Of a stretch of 64,000 nt of DNA, positions 42,859 through 56,400 are shown in pieces; position 1 is the stretch's first letter, and each line of letters begins with the position of its first letter. The stretch lies in assembly GCA_011033025.1 (NCBI GenBank), contig WFMF01000552.1, positions 1 to 64,000 on the forward strand, in the 5' to 3' direction. Below the pieces are notes generated by a model that searched no databases, was not told where the DNA came from, and saw nothing but the letters and a program-made list of their open reading frames with translations. The DNA comes from Beroe forskalii (lineage: Eukaryota > Ctenophora > Nuda > Beroida > Beroidae). Position numbers and translations under genes: made by a program.

Positions 42859-44302
42859 AAGACTATAATTGCTTACTAATAATAAGTTGGCAAACTGATT
42901 AACAGCATGATATTATCATTATTATCGTTACCTATTGTTGATGCGATAATTCGCTCAACTCTCATTTTATAAAAAGGGACTTTCCTTTTAATGTTATTGT
43001 TACTTAACTAAACTTTATGAAAGTAACTTTAATTTTAAAGTAATTAAGTAACATTTAAAGTATTATTTTCACTTGTATTTGGCCTTCCTAAATTGAAACA
43101 TTTTTAACTCAACGTTAGCGTTATCTACGTTTGATGCCACTTAACATCAGTACCCTTCTTAACAATGAAGAGGACAGATTTCAATTATTTGAATTAAAGA
43201 CTTTCCTAACATTCCAGTTTTACGGTTTTACCATGTAGGTAATTAATTTCCCTTAACAGTATTTTGCCCATATGTGGATTAGTTTATCCAAATTCAACTT
43301 TGACGGCTCATAACTCGACTATTATAAGTAACAGTGGCATGGCCTTTTCAGTATCCTCCGTTCTATCTTTCTTGAGTGCGTTGAAACAAAAACTAAAACT
43401 CTGCCACATATAGTTAATTAATTACGCCTAATTTAAATTAACTACCTGCAAAAAAAGGGCTTAAAACTGAAGGTGGACGTTTTTATCCATAGCCACAAGT
43501 CTGATATGTGATATCCTCTAATTGCGCATTATAATTACCGGCATATTCTTGCGGTATTCAGCAATTCTTTCAATCACGTTCCGTAAGATCAAAGAGCGCG
43601 AAGCATTGAATCAGTGATATAAATAGATTAGCCCCACGGAGTGATGAGCAAGTCCAAACGCATACACGGAATTGAAAATTACATTGCACACAAGTTTTGT
43701 ACAATTGAATTTTCGTCACTTTCACAACTGAAGTCACAAGTTGATGACGTTAAACCGCCTTGTATATAATTAGTATCATGAGTGTCTGATCTCCCAAAGG
43801 TCTTGGATGTTTAGATAGGGATAAAGTTGCAACCTGCTTACTTGGAACACCACATTGCATATAATACCCATGTACAGTCAACGTCATTGATTTACTGCTT
43901 TGATTCACAATTGTGACGTCATGCCAACCGCCTATCCTAAGTACTTACGTATAAAGTGCGTTGTAAGGATGTGTGATGCTTAACTGCTTTTGCAACTTCA
44001 TCATGTTACACAAGAGAGGAGTTCGAAGATTCTCTAATGCTTTTCAACAGGAAGTTGCTACATTGAGATAAATAAACGTAATTTTTCACACTGTGGGGAG
44101 TGAGCTTATACTGTAAGTAGGTAGGTACCTATATAAAGATGTAAGTATGGAAAAGGATGCCAATTGAAAATGGGATATTATATTTCGGTTATGCCAGATA
44201 CCTAAATGCCAATTCAATCATGAGCCAAAAACCAGTTCAATGACCGAATTATTTGATGATTTTTCTGGTAATGAAAAATCTGCGCGTCAAATTTATAGAA
44301 CT
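42859..44302. other. No gene seen
   Basis: AT-rich, no coding text, no clear repeat structure noticed. Confidence 0.4.
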
Positions 44303-45108
44303 ATATTGCCGTGATCTGGAAAAAGGAAGTAAAGGAAAAAGGAACTGCAAATTTTGAAGTTTCAGTACCAACATTTTCAGCTCGTTGAGCTCTACAAGAT
44401 GGGCTAGGTCATTTGCGTGGGAAATGTCCCTGAAAAATTTTTAAAGGAAGTAACTAGGTACTAATATAACTGCCATTTTTGAGAACATTTCAGGGATTTT
44501 GCGATTTTGTTATCTAATATCTGGAATCTAAGGAAGTATCTTACGTAGATACCTACCGACTTCCTTTTTCCAGATAAACCATGATAATGCGGCAATGATT
44601 TGGTGCAGTTACTTCCTTTTTGGTGCAGTTACTTCCTTTCCTGAACATATTATGACCGGCTCTTGTGGATAAAAAGGAAGTAACTGACAATTTTACAGTA
44701 AAAGAAGTAAATAAAAACAAAAATTAGCCGACTGAATTTATGATCATTCATCGCTCAGTATATCATATGAATTTCATCATGTTTATCCAAAAATATCCCA
44801 TGGATTAATTGATGGATTAATCAATTAATGGATAAATTGCAAATGATTTGAAAATATTCTCGGCTAAACCTACACTTACTTCTTTTACAGTAATATTCTG
44901 ATCAGTTACTTCCTTTTTATTCGCAACAGCCCACCATAATATTATGTTCAGGAAAGGAAGCAACTGCACCAAATCATTGCCGCTTTTTCATGGTTTATCG
45001 GGAAAAGGAAGTATCTACGTAAGATACTTCCTTCTTCCAGATAACAAAATCCCTGAAATGTTCACACAAATTTGCAGTTACTTCCTTATTTCAGATCACG
45101 GCTGTATA
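44303..45108. mobile_element. Foldback/MITE-like element with GGAAGTA-rich arms
   Basis: The left arm starts ATTGCCGTGATCTGG and the right arm ends TCAGATCACGGCTGTAT, in inverted relation. Matching blocks continue inward (AAGGAAGTA, CATTTCAGGGATTTTG, GGAAGTATCTTACGTAGATA, GGTGCAGTTACTTCCTTT). The centre lies near 44700-44840. Non-coding. Confidence 0.65.
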
Positions 45109-45149
45109 CAAAAGGCGTTTTTCTTTTTCTCATACTTTCTAATGAACGT

Positions 45150-46010
45150 CATTATGCGACAGTTATAGGTACGAGTGTACGACAGTAATGACAGTGCGTT
45201 ATGCGACAGTACTGCAACAATACTACATATTTGCGGCAGTGTCATTATGCAACAGTTATAATATGACAGACGGCAGAACATCATGCGACAGTACTACGAC
45301 AGTTACATTATTGAGAAGTGTCATTGTGTGACAGTACTATGACAGACGGCAGAACATCATGCGACAGTACTACGAAAGTTATATTATAGAGAAGTGTCAT
45401 TATGCGACAGTTATGACAGAACATCATGCGACAGTACTGCAACAGTTACATATTGGTGAGGCGGTGTCATTATACAGCAGTTACATGACAGACGACAGTA
45501 CCTACATCATGCGACAGTGCTGCGACAGTACTAAGGTAATACATATTTGCGAGTCGGTGTCATTATGCAACAGTTATAATATGACAGACGGCAGAACATC
45601 ATGCGACAGTACTACGACAGTTACATTATTGAGAAGTGTCATTATGTGACAGTAATATGACAGACGGCAGTACATCATACGACAGTACTGCGACAGTTAT
45701 ATTATAGAGAAGTGTCATTATGCGACAGTTATGCAACAGTTATGCGACAGTTATGACAGAAAATCATGCGACAGTTATGCGACAGTTACATATTTGCGAG
45801 GCTGTGTCATTATACAGCAGTTATATGACAGACGACAGTACATCATGCAACAGTACTACGACAGTTACATATTTATGAGGCGGTGTCACTATACAATAGT
45901 TATATGACATACGACAGTACATCATGCGACAGTACTACGACACTACGACAGTTACATTATAGAGGAGTGTCATTATGCAACAGTACTATGCCATCGACAG
46001 TGGTATCAGT
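45150..46010. repeat. Tandem array of ~70-80-bp GCGACAGT units
   Basis: Blocks such as CATCATGCGACAGTACTACG and GAAGTGTCATTATGCGACAG recur about ten times with small indels. Both sides of the array carry related T-rich text followed by TGAACGTC (about 45118-45150 and 46030-46075), so it may sit inside one element. Confidence 0.85.
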
Positions 46011-46979
46011 ACCTATAACAGTATAAGACAAAGACAGTTTTTGTTTTGTTTTTTTCTAATTTTTGAACGTCTTTTAGGTTTCTACTCTGCTACAGTCTAC
46101 AGAGTGTGGACTGTGGAGAGTTTCTGCTTGAAACGGAAAATCTTGAATCTCGTTCAACATTGATGTTACACTCAAGTGTAGATTCAATTTGATTATATCG
46201 TAATAAAAGGTGTGTATCGTTATGATCATATCAACCCGGCAGCAGTGAAATTAGGCCCCGCAAAGAAGCATTCCAGGAATTACTATACTTGCCATGTAGC
46301 CACAACATATCTACCGCGCAAGCCGTAACTCAATTAGTCCGTTATATAGCTCGTATATAGCGCTCCTGCGTGCAAATATTAATTACCGGCTTAATTAATT
46401 GAAATTAAAAGTTATTGAAAGTTCGATGACAAAACTTAGCTCAACTAAACCATTGACCAACACTGAAATAGAGGATATTTTTTGTTTAGTTCAAAACCAC
46501 TCAGAAGCCGAGAAAATGGAGGTGGATAAATTTGTCCACCTTCAGTCGTTTCTTATCCGGGTCTGGGTGGAATACTGTTAACTTATCATCTCAGTAATTA
46601 ACATTACTTTTATGCATATATATGCAATTACATTATTTCATGCAAATATATTATGCAGTTACAATTTATGCCAATTATTAATATATTAATTATCATGTAA
46701 TATGTTATCTATGTAAGAACAGCTATCGCTGGTCGCGCTGGAGAGTCACACAAAAATTTTGGTCTTAGATATTAATAAGATAATATTATCTCCTTCTTCC
46801 ATTTATCAACGTTCGCAAATCGTGATATCGTTCCATTCAAAAAAAAGTAACAAAAAATTATCAGGCCATCATACAATTTTTTTAAGATTTACAATTACGT
46901 TGCAGAGGGCTGCAACACTTTTGTTGACGGGAATATTATAGTATATTTAATATAACAAGTATCAAATTGAGATACTTAG
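46011..46979. other. No gene seen
   Basis: AT-rich DNA with short unsupported frames (for example 46399-46581). Nothing recognised. Confidence 0.35.
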
Positions 46980-47375
46980 CCCTCAGGTTCCCGTTCCAAC
47001 ATTCAATTTTACCTCGTATGTATCAAGATACGGTTCTATAGGTTAAACTCTCAATTAGATGCCGTCGTTTACGGTATGAATCAATCTCATAATTAGAGCA
47101 CCATGCCACATTGAAATTTGGAATTCGTAACTTTCGGGCTAATTCGTAATTATACGGTAAGTTTAGCAATAGGACCCCTTCTCTTCCAATCAGGACGCTA
47201 GTTTCAGTTTCAGTTTCACTTTCAGGAGGGTCCATTCGGCAATTAGTAAAGCTTCGCTAAGCCAATTATAAAATTACTCAAGCATAACAAAGCAAAATTT
47301 AAGTTTCCCCCTCTCCGAGCAGTTTCCACTCCTTCCTCTTATCACGTGACTCTTACCAGCGCGGCGCGCGATTAT
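46980..47375 (+). promoter_or_regulatory. Promoter-like module, copy B, upstream of Notch-like gene
   Basis: Near-copy of 14461-14832. Contains TTTCAGTTTCAGTTTCACTT repeats, an E-box CACGTG (47343-47348), a GC-rich GCGCGGCGCGCG and TTATTTATAAGG (47372-47383), a good TATA box about 95-105 bp before the ATG at 47478. Expected start of transcription near 47410. Confidence 0.55.
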
Positions 47376-47477
47376 TTATAAGGTACGGCAGGCTGCGTCC
47401 CAGCCGGTTTTAAAGCCAGTAATCATTGTAAACGTTTTATTCAACATTTTACTCTACTCTGTTCAACCAAGCTACAG

Positions 47478-50400
47478 ATGTTTCTCTTCCTAGCCCTTTC
47501 GATATTCCTGTAAGTCCTAAAGTTACAAGAAAAACCTAAAATTATTCATTCTATAAACTATTACAAAAAGATATGCCCATTTTATGCCCATATTTGGGCA
47601 TGGCGCCACGGCGGCGCCAGTGGGTCTGGGGGCACCAAACCCGGCCAAAAAGTTGGCCCACGGGGTATACTTTTTGGGTCAACCATTATCTCAGAAAGGT
47701 GTTTTTCAAAAAATTTGGGTTGAACCCCCCCCCCCCCCCCCTTAACAGTTAATCCAAAACTGATCAGTATGGCCATTATTCATGGACTGAACTGTCGGGG
47801 CATTACATTATTTCGTGTTTAATGGGGAGCATTACTTAGGTTTGCGCCATGATAAGCTTAATTTCTTTACTTTTATACTACTATTATTTGTATGGTTAGT
47901 AAGTATATGAGTGACATATATTGAGGTCATGGTGAGCTGTACTCTGAATTTGGATACAGAGTAGCGTTGTGCCCAAGTGATCATACTTATACCCTAATAC
48001 AAGCTCTCGTTAGCTATATGCAAAACCTTGGTGATTTAATAACCTGGATATAACGCAAGGAATGCTTAATTGCCAATTTACTCTGACAAGAATGAAATGA
48101 AATACCGGATCTTTATTATTGATGCAAATATCTTTTGCGAATAAAATGGGGGAAATGAATAAAAAGAGCTTGGTATGTAGTAAAACAGAGAGTGACAAGG
48201 ATTGTGACAGTGTGATGGATGATATGCATCAATATATTGACTAACTTTGTCTAACCCTCCCCCCCCCCCTAGGTGTGACCTCTACTTGAGTTTTGATGAC
48301 CGGTATTGCGGTAAGAACTGCCGGACTACCAACGTTACTTCCTTCAAGAGGTACCTGTGGGCTAACCTTCGCAGTAATGGATCCTCGCCAAGGTTCCCTT
48401 TCCAAGTGCTAGCTATTGAGGACTCAGAGAGTGAGTTAAATGCGTAAAACTTGAGATTAAGTGTCTAATTCGGGTTCATTTAGATCGGTTTTGGAGTCTT
48501 TTATTCGTTTTTAATGTAAATCATATATAATTATACCATCCCCTTTCAATCTCCTGCTAATAACTCTCGTTCTCCTCAGCCCCAAAACCTAAGACGAGCC
48601 CCCAGACCATTTCCACAGCTATTATCTGTACCATCGCTGTCATTGGAATTCTGCTACTCGTGGCTGCTGTGGTAAGTTATCAGAATTAGCTTACCAGTTA
48701 ACTTTTGGGTTAAAATTGGCTGATGCAAATTATTGCATGCCCATATAAGTACCCTCAAAATTGGCTAATACAAATTATTAATTATGGTACGCCTACAATT
48801 GGCTAATATATTCATTATACCCGCCAACATTTTGCACTCTTCGCGCATTCTAACTGTGAAATTCTGAAATTTATCAGAGTTCTGCAATTAGATCATTATA
48901 TCACTGCTTTGGTTTACACGTTTTTGAACATTAACACTTTAACAGATTCAAAATTGAACGTTGATTGTAGCTGTAGTGTAGGTTTTATAGAGTTATAGGG
49001 TTCTAACTTGCACAACGTCAGCGGCGGGCCCTTTTTAGTAAGCTTTACAATTTTTGGCAGTGAAATGAACCACGTAATCTGAAATTACTCAGATGATACT
49101 TAAGTAATGCACGATATCGCGTACACTCATTTCCCTTTCTTTTGTTTTGCAGAATAGCTTCATCGCTAAAGTTGTCCTGAGGGCTGAGTCTATTATTATA
49201 TATGCAGCCATCAGCCGAGCAAAAATGTTATTCATTCGGCTTTATAAGGTTATTTATTTATTTATTATCTATTTGATTTTGCTCAAAGTTGCTACACACT
49301 TTTCCGAGGTAGTGGAGTAGTGGCCCCCATAGATTTTTCTAGAGGGGGGGGGGGGGCTTTGAAAAGTGGGGGGGCAATTTACATCAGCAAATTTTCATTT
49401 TTCATAGCCGTAATTTTCACTATTTTGCATAGATTTGGATCATAGGGGGAGGTGCTTTAGAAAACCATAGGAGCGGGAGCAAAATTTACCTGAGCAAATT
49501 TCATGTTTTCATAGCCCTAATTTCTAATTTTCTCCATTTTTCGTACGGTAAGTATACAACCAAAATCAGTATGGGTTCACCAGGGGTCAGTAGGGGTTCA
49601 CCAGGGGGTCGGTAGGGGTTCACCAGGGGTCAGTATGGGTTCACCAGGGGGTCAGTAGGGGTTCACCAGGAGGTCAGTTGGGACTTTGGGAGTCAGCAGG
49701 GGTTCAGTATCCAGGGGTTATTGGAATACTTTCATATGAACAGGGCTTTTGGGAAACTAGGCTGCTGCCCTCCCTCTCAGCAAATAGATGGGCCGCGTAG
49801 TCCCATGGCCTTGATCATTCCCGCCCTGGCCAGGGCGGTAACTCCCCGCGGTAAAAGAAAAGACTGGCCAGGGGTATAAGTTAGAGATTTGAGTGTCACA
49901 GGGTGATATAATAATATATAGGGGCCCATCTTAAAACGATGAGATGTCAAGAACGGGAAATGGTAGAGTCATGATCGAGGTCACGTTTTAAAGATCTAAG
50001 ATGGGATTGTGGATTAGGCTATGAGAGAAGTTATGGTGACGCCATTATTACGTCATTATGACGTCATCAATTAAGCAAAATTTTATTGCTTTTTTAGCGA
50101 AAATAGGCCATTTTCGAGCGCATTTTTCGCCAAGAAGGAAAGGAGATAGCGCTCTGATTTTTCCGAATGATTTTTAGCAAATTTAAAGAGCTTTCAGAAA
50201 ATCATATGGATTATTGGGCTATCTCGATTTTTCATCGAGATATACGCGATTTTCTAAGGTAGGTATGGTGAAAAATCGATTTCCAAATTATAGGACAAAG
50301 CTAAAATGAGTGAGATGTCAAAAACTGCGACTTATCTTGAGATGAGACCGGCCAAAGTATGTTGTTCTATGTCTGAATTTTGGCTGAGGTTATAAAGAAA

Positions 50401-53400
50401 GTTGGTTTGAGCCTTTTTTCGTGCTGTAATGACGTCATCAAAATCACGTAAAACCACAAAAATAGCATATTTTGCGATAAAACGCTATTTTGCGCTACTT
50501 TGAACTAGGTACTCTAACTCAGAGAGTTTAAATCGAATTATGTTTTTCTTCGGTATTTTGGTTGTAGACCTCAAGATTTAGCTATAAAGCGAGTTATAAG
50601 ATCATCGGTTGAAATATGTCGTCATCTGAAGCCTCTCAAAATTGAGCCGCAAGACAATTGAAATTGTGTTTAAATGATGATAAAGTGTACTGTAGCCCTA
50701 TTCTACGATACGATGGTGAACTAATAATAGTTTCCTCAAGTCTCACAGTGACCAATTCTGGAATATATACGATGAACTAGTGAATCACGTGAGTTCACGC
50801 GGAGGTTTTGTAGAAATTAGGGGATTTAAAGGAATTGATGTTTACACGCGATTTTCGACTTGATTTCGGTTATATAAGATCAAATTCGACTAATTGACAT
50901 GAAATTAGATCTGGTTGCCACATTTCAGCACGTGAGTTCACGCGGAGGTTTTGTAGAAATTAGGGGATTTAAAGAAATTGATGTTTACACGCGATTTTCG
51001 ACTTGATTTCGGTTATATAAGATCAAATTCGACTAATTGACATGAAATTAGATCTGGTTGCCATATTTCAGCACGTGAGTTCACGCGGACGATTTGTAGA
51101 AATTAGGGGATTTAAATAAATTGATATTTACACGCTATTTTCGACTTGATTACGTTGAAATAAGATCAAATACGACTAATGCACGTGAAATTACATCTGG
51201 GTGCTACATTTCAGCACGTGAGTTCACGTGGAGGATTTGTAGAAATTAGGGGATTTAAAGAAATTGAAATTAACAGGCAATTTTCGACTTGATTGCGTTG
51301 AAATAAGATCCAATACGACTAATGCACGTGATATTAGATCTGGGTGCTACGTTTGAGCACGTGATTTTACGTGGAAAATTTGTAGAAATTAGGGGATTTG
51401 AAGAAATTGATGTTTCCACTTGATAACTTTGATAGGACCACCAAAACCGTTGGACGGTTGGTCTAGTAACCCCCCGCGGGTTTGGATGTGACAACGGAAC
51501 CTTAATAAAAGTCACAAATGTACTGACCACATCCAAAACTGCGGGGGGTTACTAGACCAACCGTCCAACGGTTTTGGTGGTCCTTATAACTATATAAGTA
51601 GCGGTGTACGGTGAACACTGTTATAATATAGTTACTACTATTTTTAGTACATTATTGTTTAAAATAGGAACTGGATCTGGATAACGTAAATTTTAGTTCT
51701 GCAGTGGCAATGGATGATTTTCGAGGCATGATCTGTTATACCAAGCATAATTACACACCTCTATCATGACGCCTTATCAAATTGCCATTATCATTGATGT
51801 TCGAATTTGATAGTCGATAGATAATAGATAGCAGTTAAGCAGTGAGAAGCAAATTTGTGATAACAAGTTAACAAAATAGTAACTTAATTTTTTCAATTAA
51901 TTTTTACTTTTTTATAACTTCATATCTAGTTCATAATCTACGAAAGAAGTTACCACAGGTAAAATTCATGGAAATAAATAACTGAAAGCGGGTCTTCATA
52001 AAATCGGAATATCTGAATATCTCAGAAAATAATAACTCAGAAAAATATATACATAGGACGAGCAGAGTTGTCACAAACATCGTTTATTGTAGCAATAAAA
52101 CTATGTTGTAGTAGTACGGAAATTTTCAAATGTTCTATCAACATTCATTTTCAACCATATTCTGAAGATTATAAGTTGATTAGCATAACAGATAATAAAA
52201 TTATTCAATCAACATGAGTCAGTACTGACATTATTGACTACACTATCATACAAATGGACCCAAGAATCGTACGGTATCAGCTTCACTCAAATATCAACGG
52301 TACTAATAGAACGGAATGGCAACTGTACTAGGAACTTGATTTTCACATTTACTGTTGCATGTGAACGTCGTGATAGAGAGTGCGTATCATGAGGTTCACA
52401 CACCGACGCAATCACCCAGTTCATAATCCAATTACCGTTATACTACGGAGTACCTCTTACACCTACCCTAATTATACAATATACAAATTACACTATTACA
52501 CTATTACACTGTCCTGGTTACTAAAACTTGGGGAAGATACGACCTTTAATCTGATCCTGATAGGTGGGTAAATTGAATAGAAATAACGGAACAGATTTGA
52601 GCTTATCATTCAACAAGTTACCATCGTCGTATTGTTGAATAAATAAGCTCTCTTTCAGTTTCCGTTTGTACATTTTACTTTCATACGTTAAAATCTCGCA
52701 GTCCTCAAATGTGATATGACAGCCAGGTTCAGCAACAAGGTGCTTCCCGACCTCCGTCATACCTGATCCACTTGTTTTGGTGTGCTCTTCGAACCGAGTT
52801 TGCAGAGCACGGCAAGTTTCACCGATATAGCGTCGACCACAACTGCATGTGATCCTGTATATCACATCATGTTTGAGGTGCTTAGGTTGTACATCTTTAA
52901 ACTTAAATACTTGGCTTAACTTTAAGTAACTACTCGTATAGATTAATTCTAATTTACCAGGCAATTTCTTTCTGATACAATGTCTGACTTTATTAGATAT
53001 TTCACCTAAGTATGGTAATTTAAGATAAACTTTAAACTTAGGTGAAATATCTAATAAAGTCAGACATTGTATCAGAAAGAAATTGCCTGGTAAATTAGAA
53101 TTAATCTATACGAGTAGTTACTTAAAGTTAAGCCAAGTATTTAAGTTTAAAGATGTACAACCTAAGCACCTCAAACATGATGTGATATACAGGATCACAT
53201 GCAGTTGTGGTCGACGCTATATCGGTAAACTTGCCGTGCTCTGCAAACTCGGTTCGAAGAGCACACCAAAACAAGTGGATCAGGTATGACGGAGGTCGGG
53301 AAGCACCTTGTTGCTGAACCTGGCTGTCATATCACATTTGAGGACTGCGAGATTTTAACGTATGAAAGTAAAATGTACAAACGGAAACTGAAAGAGAGCT

Positions 53401-56400
53401 TATTTATTCAACAATACGACGATGGTAACTTGTTGAATGATAAGCTCAAATCTGTTCCGTTATTTCTATTCAATTTACCCACCTATCAGGATCAGATTAA
53501 AGGTCGTATCTTCCCCGAAGTTTTAGTAACCAGGACAGTGTAATAGTGTAATAGTGTAATTTGTATATTGTATAATTAGGGTAGGTGTAAGAGGTACTCC
53601 GTAGTATAACGGTAATTGGATTATGAACTGGGTGATTGCGTCGGTGTGTGAACCTCATGATACGCACTCTCTATCACGACGTTCACATGCAACAGTAAAT
53701 GTGAAAATCAAGTTCCTAGTACAGTTGCCATTCCGTTCTATTAGTACCGTTGATATTTGAGTGAAGCTGATACCGTACGATTCTTGGGTCCATTTGTATG
53801 ATAGTGTAGTCAATAATGTCAGTACTGACTCATGTTGATTGAATAATTTTATTATCTGTTATGCTAATCAACTTATAATCTTCAGAATATGGTTGAAAAT
53901 GAATGTTGATAGAACATTTGAAAATTTCCGTACTACTACAACATAGTTTTATTGCTACAATAAACGATGTTTGTGACAACTCTGCTCGTCCTATTTATCA
54001 TAAAACTTCAAAAGAAATCCCTCTTCTTCACTCCAAAAATGCATACCTTATTGGCCTTTATTTAACCGGCCCTTAAGGACAAAAATGACTTTGAAATTTT
54101 TGTCCAAAGGGCCGGTTAAAAAAAAGGCCGGTTAAAGTGGGACCGGTCAAATTAAAGGCCAGTCAATTTAGGTCAAATGAAACTTTGATGACTTGTCTTT
54201 TATTCTCGTGAACGTCATTGTATAACATGATAATCACCTAAATCATCGTATAAGATCAGGATTCGGGTCTTTTGGTCCAATTTATTGTAAAAATGGGTTT
54301 TAATGGCCATTTTGGAGCAAAGAATCCTTGGTCTGATGACCTTTAGAAAAATTTTTGTCCAGGGGGCCGGCTAAAACGGTTCAAAGTGGATTCGATTTTT
54401 GTCCATGGGGCCGGTTAAAAAAAGGGCCGGTTAAAAAAAAGGCCGGCTAAATAAAGGCCAATAAGGTATTATATATTTTTCGGAAAAATTCGGAAGAATA
54501 AAGTCTATATTGTATATATACTAGCAGGCCCGTTGGGCCTGTATACATAGAGCTCACTCGGTGCTGCTTCGCAGTACCTCGTTCGCAAACTTCAAACCCT
54601 GCATCAGAAAATGCCAACAACACTAAAAGTTATCAGCACGGAAACAAAAACAGCATGAAACAGCGTTTAATAAAAGCGCGTGCGCACGTGCAGAATATCT
54701 GTATCCATAGCAACGGCGCGGCTTAGCCCAGCTGAGCCTTACTTTCTCTTGATATTGTCCTGGTTTTGCCTTCGTCTCGCTTGATATTCGCTTGGCAAGC
54801 TCAAATTTAATTGTGTACGGAAGAACAAACATAGAATTCACGTGCAACTTTACTTTATATTATTAATGTTTAATGATGTTTAATGATGTTTAATGATGTT
54901 TAATGATGTTTAATGCCGACTTTGTTATAAGAGCACTTATAAAATGGTTTTATAAACTCCCTACTTTTTGCCATTTCGTCGACTTTCTTTGACTGCCAGT
55001 CATAAGTTCAGTAAGGTATAGATAAGTGTATAAACCAATTTTCATTCACGTTTTGTTTAATTAATTGTATGTTTTTACTTTTGTTAGTTTCATTAAGTGC
55101 CCCTTATTTAGTTGTTTATTTACAGTTTAATTGCATCGCCTTGCTTTGATTCTGCCAGCTAAAAAGTAAAAGTATGTTTAAATTTTAGATCTTTTTTATG
55201 AAGAACTGGACCTTTAAACCCTTACATTCTTAGTCAGAGATTCTATCCTCAGCTGCATTTTCACGCGAGGTATTTAAGTTTGACTGCCTTTCGATTATTT
55301 AATTACATAATTTTTCATTTGCTTCTTCTATTTTACTTGCTCGCTTTCATGTTATTCTTCAATTGCTACTTATACAATTTTAATATTATGCTGAAAGTGT
55401 CTTAATTTATATCTTGCCTTTATCTCTTAGTAAATTAAATAATATTATTATTTTATTAAGTAATATTATTATTATTAAATATTAGTATTAAATAGAAATA
55501 TTAAATATTATTATTAAATAATATTGTTTTATCAATTAGTATTATTATTTTAATATTATGCTGAAAGTGTCTTAATTTATATCTTGCCTTTATCTTTTAG
55601 TAAATTAAATAAATTTGCTTTTGCTTCCCACTTGACTTTTCATAGTGCAGCCTTTCGCTGCAGTAAGCTGATTGCCTTCATACAGGGTGCAGTTATGTAT
55701 CTCAATTGATACTTTTTTCTTTTTCCCACCACCTACACATCCAAGGAATCTCCGCTACAACACAACCAACTAGCCACTTGAGGTTAGTTGGAAATGGTAC
55801 ACACTCGCAGTATATGCTGCAAATCTTTTTTGGATATCGAGGAGAAATGACTTGGTTCGACATTGAGTGTGTCCCATAACCAAGGACATTGTCTAAACGT
55901 TCGGTAACCCCGGACCTATATGGCGAGTTCCTCGATATGCAAAAAAAAAAAAATAACTTTTGGGTTTCAAAACTAAGAGAACTAATGAAGATCGAAATAT
56001 AGGTAAAAACAGGTCTTTCACAAAGGCTCTTGCCCAAGAATTTTATAATTGACGATTGAGATCTCCTGAACACAGCTATAAATTGCTGCAGATGGTCGGA
56101 AGAAACGTGATCCGAGCCCGAGCAAGGCTTTGGGAACCGGACGGTTTCAGAACCACTAGGAAACGCAATATCAAGGACATCAGCAAGATGGGAGATCCCC
56201 TCCACGTCAAGTTAGTATATGATAATCTGGTTTCAAAATGTTTCCTTGTGTTTCGGATATGTGTGTCTCTGAGTGTGTTTTGTCATGTGTAAATTCTTGG
56301 AAATCCATAAATTTTAAAGTATGTTAAGTCAGTGCATATTTCCAAAGTGTCAAGTATTTGTTGGTGAATGCCAATCGGGGGTAAGTATGTGATATGCTGT

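Larger units (their letters stand above)
52053..53994. mobile_element. Head-to-head pair of truncated Penelope-like copies forming a ~1.9-kb palindrome
   Basis: The left arm (52053-about 53010) and right arm (about 53037-53994) are inverted and nearly identical, with a ~26-bp loop at 53011-53036. Each arm carries the GIY-YIG endonuclease end of a Penelope-like element, with its 3' side facing outward. One single-base difference was seen (near 53224). It may be a real inverted duplication typical of Penelope insertions or an assembly/read artefact. Confidence 0.8.

Noticed and set aside
47582..47776. 64-codon minus frame with Gly run
   Set aside because: Produced by the C run and lies in intron 1 of the Notch-like gene.
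51270..51536. 88-codon minus frame
   Set aside because: It spans a tandem repeat and a MITE; an artefact of repeats.
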